From the NCBI GenBank assembly GCA_021820805.1, contig JAKADF010000169.1:1-7067 (forward strand): a stretch of DNA of 7,067 bases, written 5' to 3'. Within the stretch, counting starts at the first letter, position 1, and every line of letters begins with the position of its first letter. Below are positions 5,653 through 7,067 of this stretch, in pieces. Under the pieces are notes generated by a model. It saw nothing but the letters and a program-made list of their open reading frames with translations, was not told the DNA's origin and ran no database searches. The DNA is from Bacillota bacterium (GTDB lineage: Bacteria > Bacillota > Bacilli > Alicyclobacillales > Alicyclobacillaceae). The translations under genes and the position numbers were made by a program.

Positions 5653-5913
5653 GTGGAATACAGGAGCGAAATAAAAAACCGAATGCGACGAATTGAAGGC
5701 CAGGTACGCGGCGTTCTCGGCATGATGGAACAAAATAAGGACTGCAAGGATGTTGTTACTCAACTTTCAGCAATTCGTGCAGCGGTTGAGCGGGTTACGA
5801 TGTACGTTGTTGGAGAAAATATGGAGCAATGTATCCGTGAAGAAGTTTCCGGTGGCGGGGCAGCCGATCGAGTGATTAAAGAAGCCATAGATCTTCTGAT
5901 GAAAAGTAGATAG
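5653..5913 (+). CDS. cstR: CstR-type persulfide-sensing transcriptional repressor (CsoR family)
   Basis: An 86-residue all-helical DNA-binding repressor. It starts at GTG with AGGAGG (5639-5644) 8 bases upstream. The N-terminal RMRRIEGQVRG motif (10-20) is the CsoR-family signature. The two cysteines are C31 (KDCKDVVTQLSA) and C60 (GENMEQC), the same positions as the reactive pair of Staphylococcus aureus CstR. The copper-CsoR histidine four residues before the second cysteine is replaced by N56, as in CstR, which argues against Cu(I) sensing. In CstR, sulfane sulfur links the two cysteines by di- to tetrasulfide bridges between protomers and releases DNA. It leads unit 3, 12 bases before the thioredoxin gene, and a predicted operator covers its promoter region, so autoregulation and control of units 1 and 2 are likely. 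Target sites are inferred from the shared 21-bp element. Confidence 0.9.
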   Translation: MEYRSEIKNRMRRIEGQVRGVLGMMEQNKDCKDVVTQLSAIRAAVERVTMYVVGENMEQCIREEVSGGGAADRVIKEAIDLLMKSR

Positions 5914-5925
5914 GAGAAATTTGAC

Positions 5926-6246
5926 ATGGCGGTTGTACATGTAACAGACAGCAATTTTGGGCAGATATTGCAAGGCGATAAGCCAGTATTAGTGGATTTT
6001 TGGGCAACTTGGTGCGGACCCTGCAAAATGATGGCACCTGTTCTTGAAGATTTGGCCCGTGATACGGAAGGTAAGCTCACTGTGGCGAAACTGGATGTGG
6101 ATAAAAACCCCCGTACGGCAGGTCAGTACGGCATCATGAGCATCCCGACGATGATCGTATTTAAAGGGGTCCGACCTGTAAAGCAACTCGTCGGGTATAT
6201 GCCAAAAAACCAGTTAGTAAGCCAACTGCAAGGTATTATCAGTTAA
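5926..6246 (+). CDS. trxA: Thioredoxin
   Basis: A 106-residue classical cytoplasmic thioredoxin. It has DFWATWCGPCKMMAP with redox cysteines C30 and C33, the buried Asp equivalent at D24, the cis-proline motif SIPT (P74) and the C-terminal VGYMPK region. Length and motifs are intact. It should reduce disulfides and also protein persulfides, releasing sulfide, for example from rhodanese or CstR cysteines. AGGAG at 5912-5916 lies 9 bases before the ATG. It sits between cstR and a DUF302 gene, with a thioredoxin-reductase-like gene downstream, so this is probably a dedicated stress-inducible thioredoxin rather than the housekeeping one. That distinction is inference from context. Confidence 0.93.
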   Translation: MAVVHVTDSNFGQILQGDKPVLVDFWATWCGPCKMMAPVLEDLARDTEGKLTVAKLDVDKNPRTAGQYGIMSIPTMIVFKGVRPVKQLVGYMPKNQLVSQLQGIIS

Positions 6247-6274
6247 TGAAGGGAAAATTGGGAGGATTGCTGTT

Positions 6275-6661
6275 ATGGATTTTCATTACTCAGTTGTAAC
6301 TGACAAAACAGTTGATGGAGCGGTTCAAGCACTTGAAAGCTCTCTGAAAGAGAATAAGTTCGGTGTGTTGTGGCAGTTGGATATTCCTGCAAAGTTACAA
6401 GAAAAGGGCGTTGAATTTAATACACCATTTCGGGTACTTGAGGTTTGTAACCCACATGAAGCAAAAAGGGTATTAACAGAGAACCCACTTGTCGGGTACT
6501 TTCTGCCCTGCAAAGTAGTTGTGTATGAAGAGGAAGGCAAGACGCATATTGGGCTGCCAAAGCCAACATCCTTAATTGAATTGTTGGGGGACAAAAACCT
6601 CGCTGGTATTGCTGAAGAAGTCGAAACGACCTTAATAAAAGCAATCAATGCGGCAAAGTAA
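6275..6661 (+). CDS. DUF302 family protein
   Basis: A 128-residue soluble protein matching the DUF302 pattern. The N-terminal [20 protein letters not shown] region comes first, then [19 protein letters not shown] (29-47), then the core [14 protein letters not shown] (54-67), [16 protein letters not shown] (71-86) and IGLPKPT. No signal peptide or membrane span is seen, so it should be cytoplasmic. C58 and C79 are possible thiol sites; cysteines near these positions are common in the family as I recall it, but this is not checked. The biochemical role of DUF302 is not established. Bacterial members are often found beside thioredoxin and sulfur or redox genes. Here the gene lies between trxA and a TrxR-like gene, with GGGAGG at 6260-6265 and a 9-base spacer before ATG. 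A role in thiol or persulfide handling is inference. Confidence 0.85.
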   Translation: MDFHYSVVTDKTVDGAVQALESSLKENKFGVLWQLDIPAKLQEKGVEFNTPFRVLEVCNPHEAKRVLTENPLVGYFLPCKVVVYEEEGKTHIGLPKPTSLIELLGDKNLAGIAEEVETTLIKAINAAK

Positions 6662-6699
6662 ATACTACATCTAAGCGAATACACAAGGAAGTGTGGTCC

Positions 6700-7067
6700 A
6701 TGAAGCATAAGGTAATTATTGTAGGCACTGGGCCTGCGGGACTTACAGCGGCGATTTACGCCGCCCGTGCAAATCTTGAACCGCTTGTAATCGAGGGAAC
6801 TCAACCTGGGGGACAACTTACAATAACAACAGATGTTGAAAACTTCCCAGGGTTTCCGGATGCGATTATGGGTCCAGCCTTAATGGACAATATGCGCAAG
6901 CAAGCAGAACGCTTTGGAGCGGAGTTTCAACAAGGTTGGGTGTCCTCCATTGGGCTAAAACAAAGACCGTTTCAGATAACGGTAAACGTATCTGATGTCC
7001 ATCAAGCAGACTCTGTTATTATTTCAACGGGTGCTTCGGCAAGGATGCTCGGTATCCCCGGTGAGGC
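6700..7067 (+). CDS. trxB: Thioredoxin reductase-like flavoprotein (N-terminal part, cut by right edge)
   Basis: ATG at 6700 has an AAGGAAGTG site about 6 bases upstream, and 122 codons are present before the window ends. The N-terminus [20 protein letters not shown] is the FAD dinucleotide-binding motif. It is followed by QPGGQL (FAD contact) and [10 protein letters not shown], both typical of low-molecular-weight thioredoxin reductases, and by STGASA near the end. The NADPH-binding domain and the CxxC redox motif lie beyond the edge, so true TrxB, a ferredoxin/flavodoxin-NADP reductase-like member, or another TrxB-fold oxidoreductase cannot be fully separated. PGGQL and ENFPG favour TrxB. 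As last visible gene of unit 3, it would supply electrons to the adjacent thioredoxin. It starts 38 bases after the DUF302 stop. Confidence 0.88.
   Translation, partial: MKHKVIIVGTGPAGLTAAIYAARANLEPLVIEGTQPGGQLTITTDVENFPGFPDAIMGPALMDNMRKQAERFGAEFQQGWVSSIGLKQRPFQITVNVSDVHQADSVIISTGASARMLGIPGE

Noticed and set aside
5653..5913. A copper-sensing CsoR call for the repressor
   Set aside because: The histidine ligand is Asn56, no copper genes are nearby, and the C31/C60 pair with sulfur neighbours fits CstR.
6325..6816. A 163-codon minus-strand frame across the DUF302 and TrxR genes
   Set aside because: It is antisense to two clearly recognised genes, with no ribosome site or known motifs.

Overview
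The window comes from a low-to-moderate GC Gram-positive bacterium, most likely a spore-forming Bacillales/Alicyclobacillaceae-type Firmicute. This rests on strong AGGAGG-type ribosome binding sites, GTG/TTG starts, a CstR-type repressor and Firmicute-like proteins. The species cannot be told from sequence alone.

Left part (1-1565). A partial + strand membrane-protein frame enters from the left edge and carries an in-frame TAA, so it looks like a decaying gene. It converges on a two-gene minus-strand operon (1565 to 338) of uncharacterised membrane proteins. The first gene of that operon is an internal tandem duplication; the second is a small protein with a transmembrane hairpin.

Centre and right (1566-7067). 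All genes here point right and form a reactive-sulfur / low-molecular-weight thiol module in three consecutive transcription units. Unit 1 is a CoA-disulfide/persulfide reductase with a C-terminal rhodanese domain. Unit 2 is a single-domain rhodanese, a rhodanese-MBL persulfide dioxygenase-like fusion, a tiny interrupted membrane ORF, and a membrane-anchored rhodanese. Unit 3 is a CstR-type persulfide-sensing repressor, thioredoxin, a DUF302 protein, and a thioredoxin-reductase-like flavoprotein cut by the right edge.

The strongest regulatory signal is a 21-bp element, ATACTATACCCC-N5-GTAY, found once upstream of each unit: 1711-1731 (+), 3506-3526 (+) and 5608-5628 (minus orientation). In unit 2 it overlaps the -10 of a good promoter (TTGACG-17-TATACT). 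The simplest reading is a local CstR regulon, repressed until persulfide/polysulfide modifies Cys31 and Cys60. The products would then move sulfane sulfur between four rhodanese domains, oxidise persulfide to sulfite (MBL enzyme), and reduce persulfides/disulfides (CoADR, Trx/TrxR). No sulfide:quinone reductase, TauE exporter or TusA is inside the window.

Three apparent sequence lesions stand out: TAA in the left-edge gene, TGA in codon 9 of the tiny membrane ORF, and no ATG behind a perfect Shine-Dalgarno for the anchored rhodanese (an ACG sits at the ideal spacing). No rRNA, tRNA, CRISPR, insertion sequence or convincing intrinsic terminator was seen. No gene-free stretch exceeds about 235 bases.
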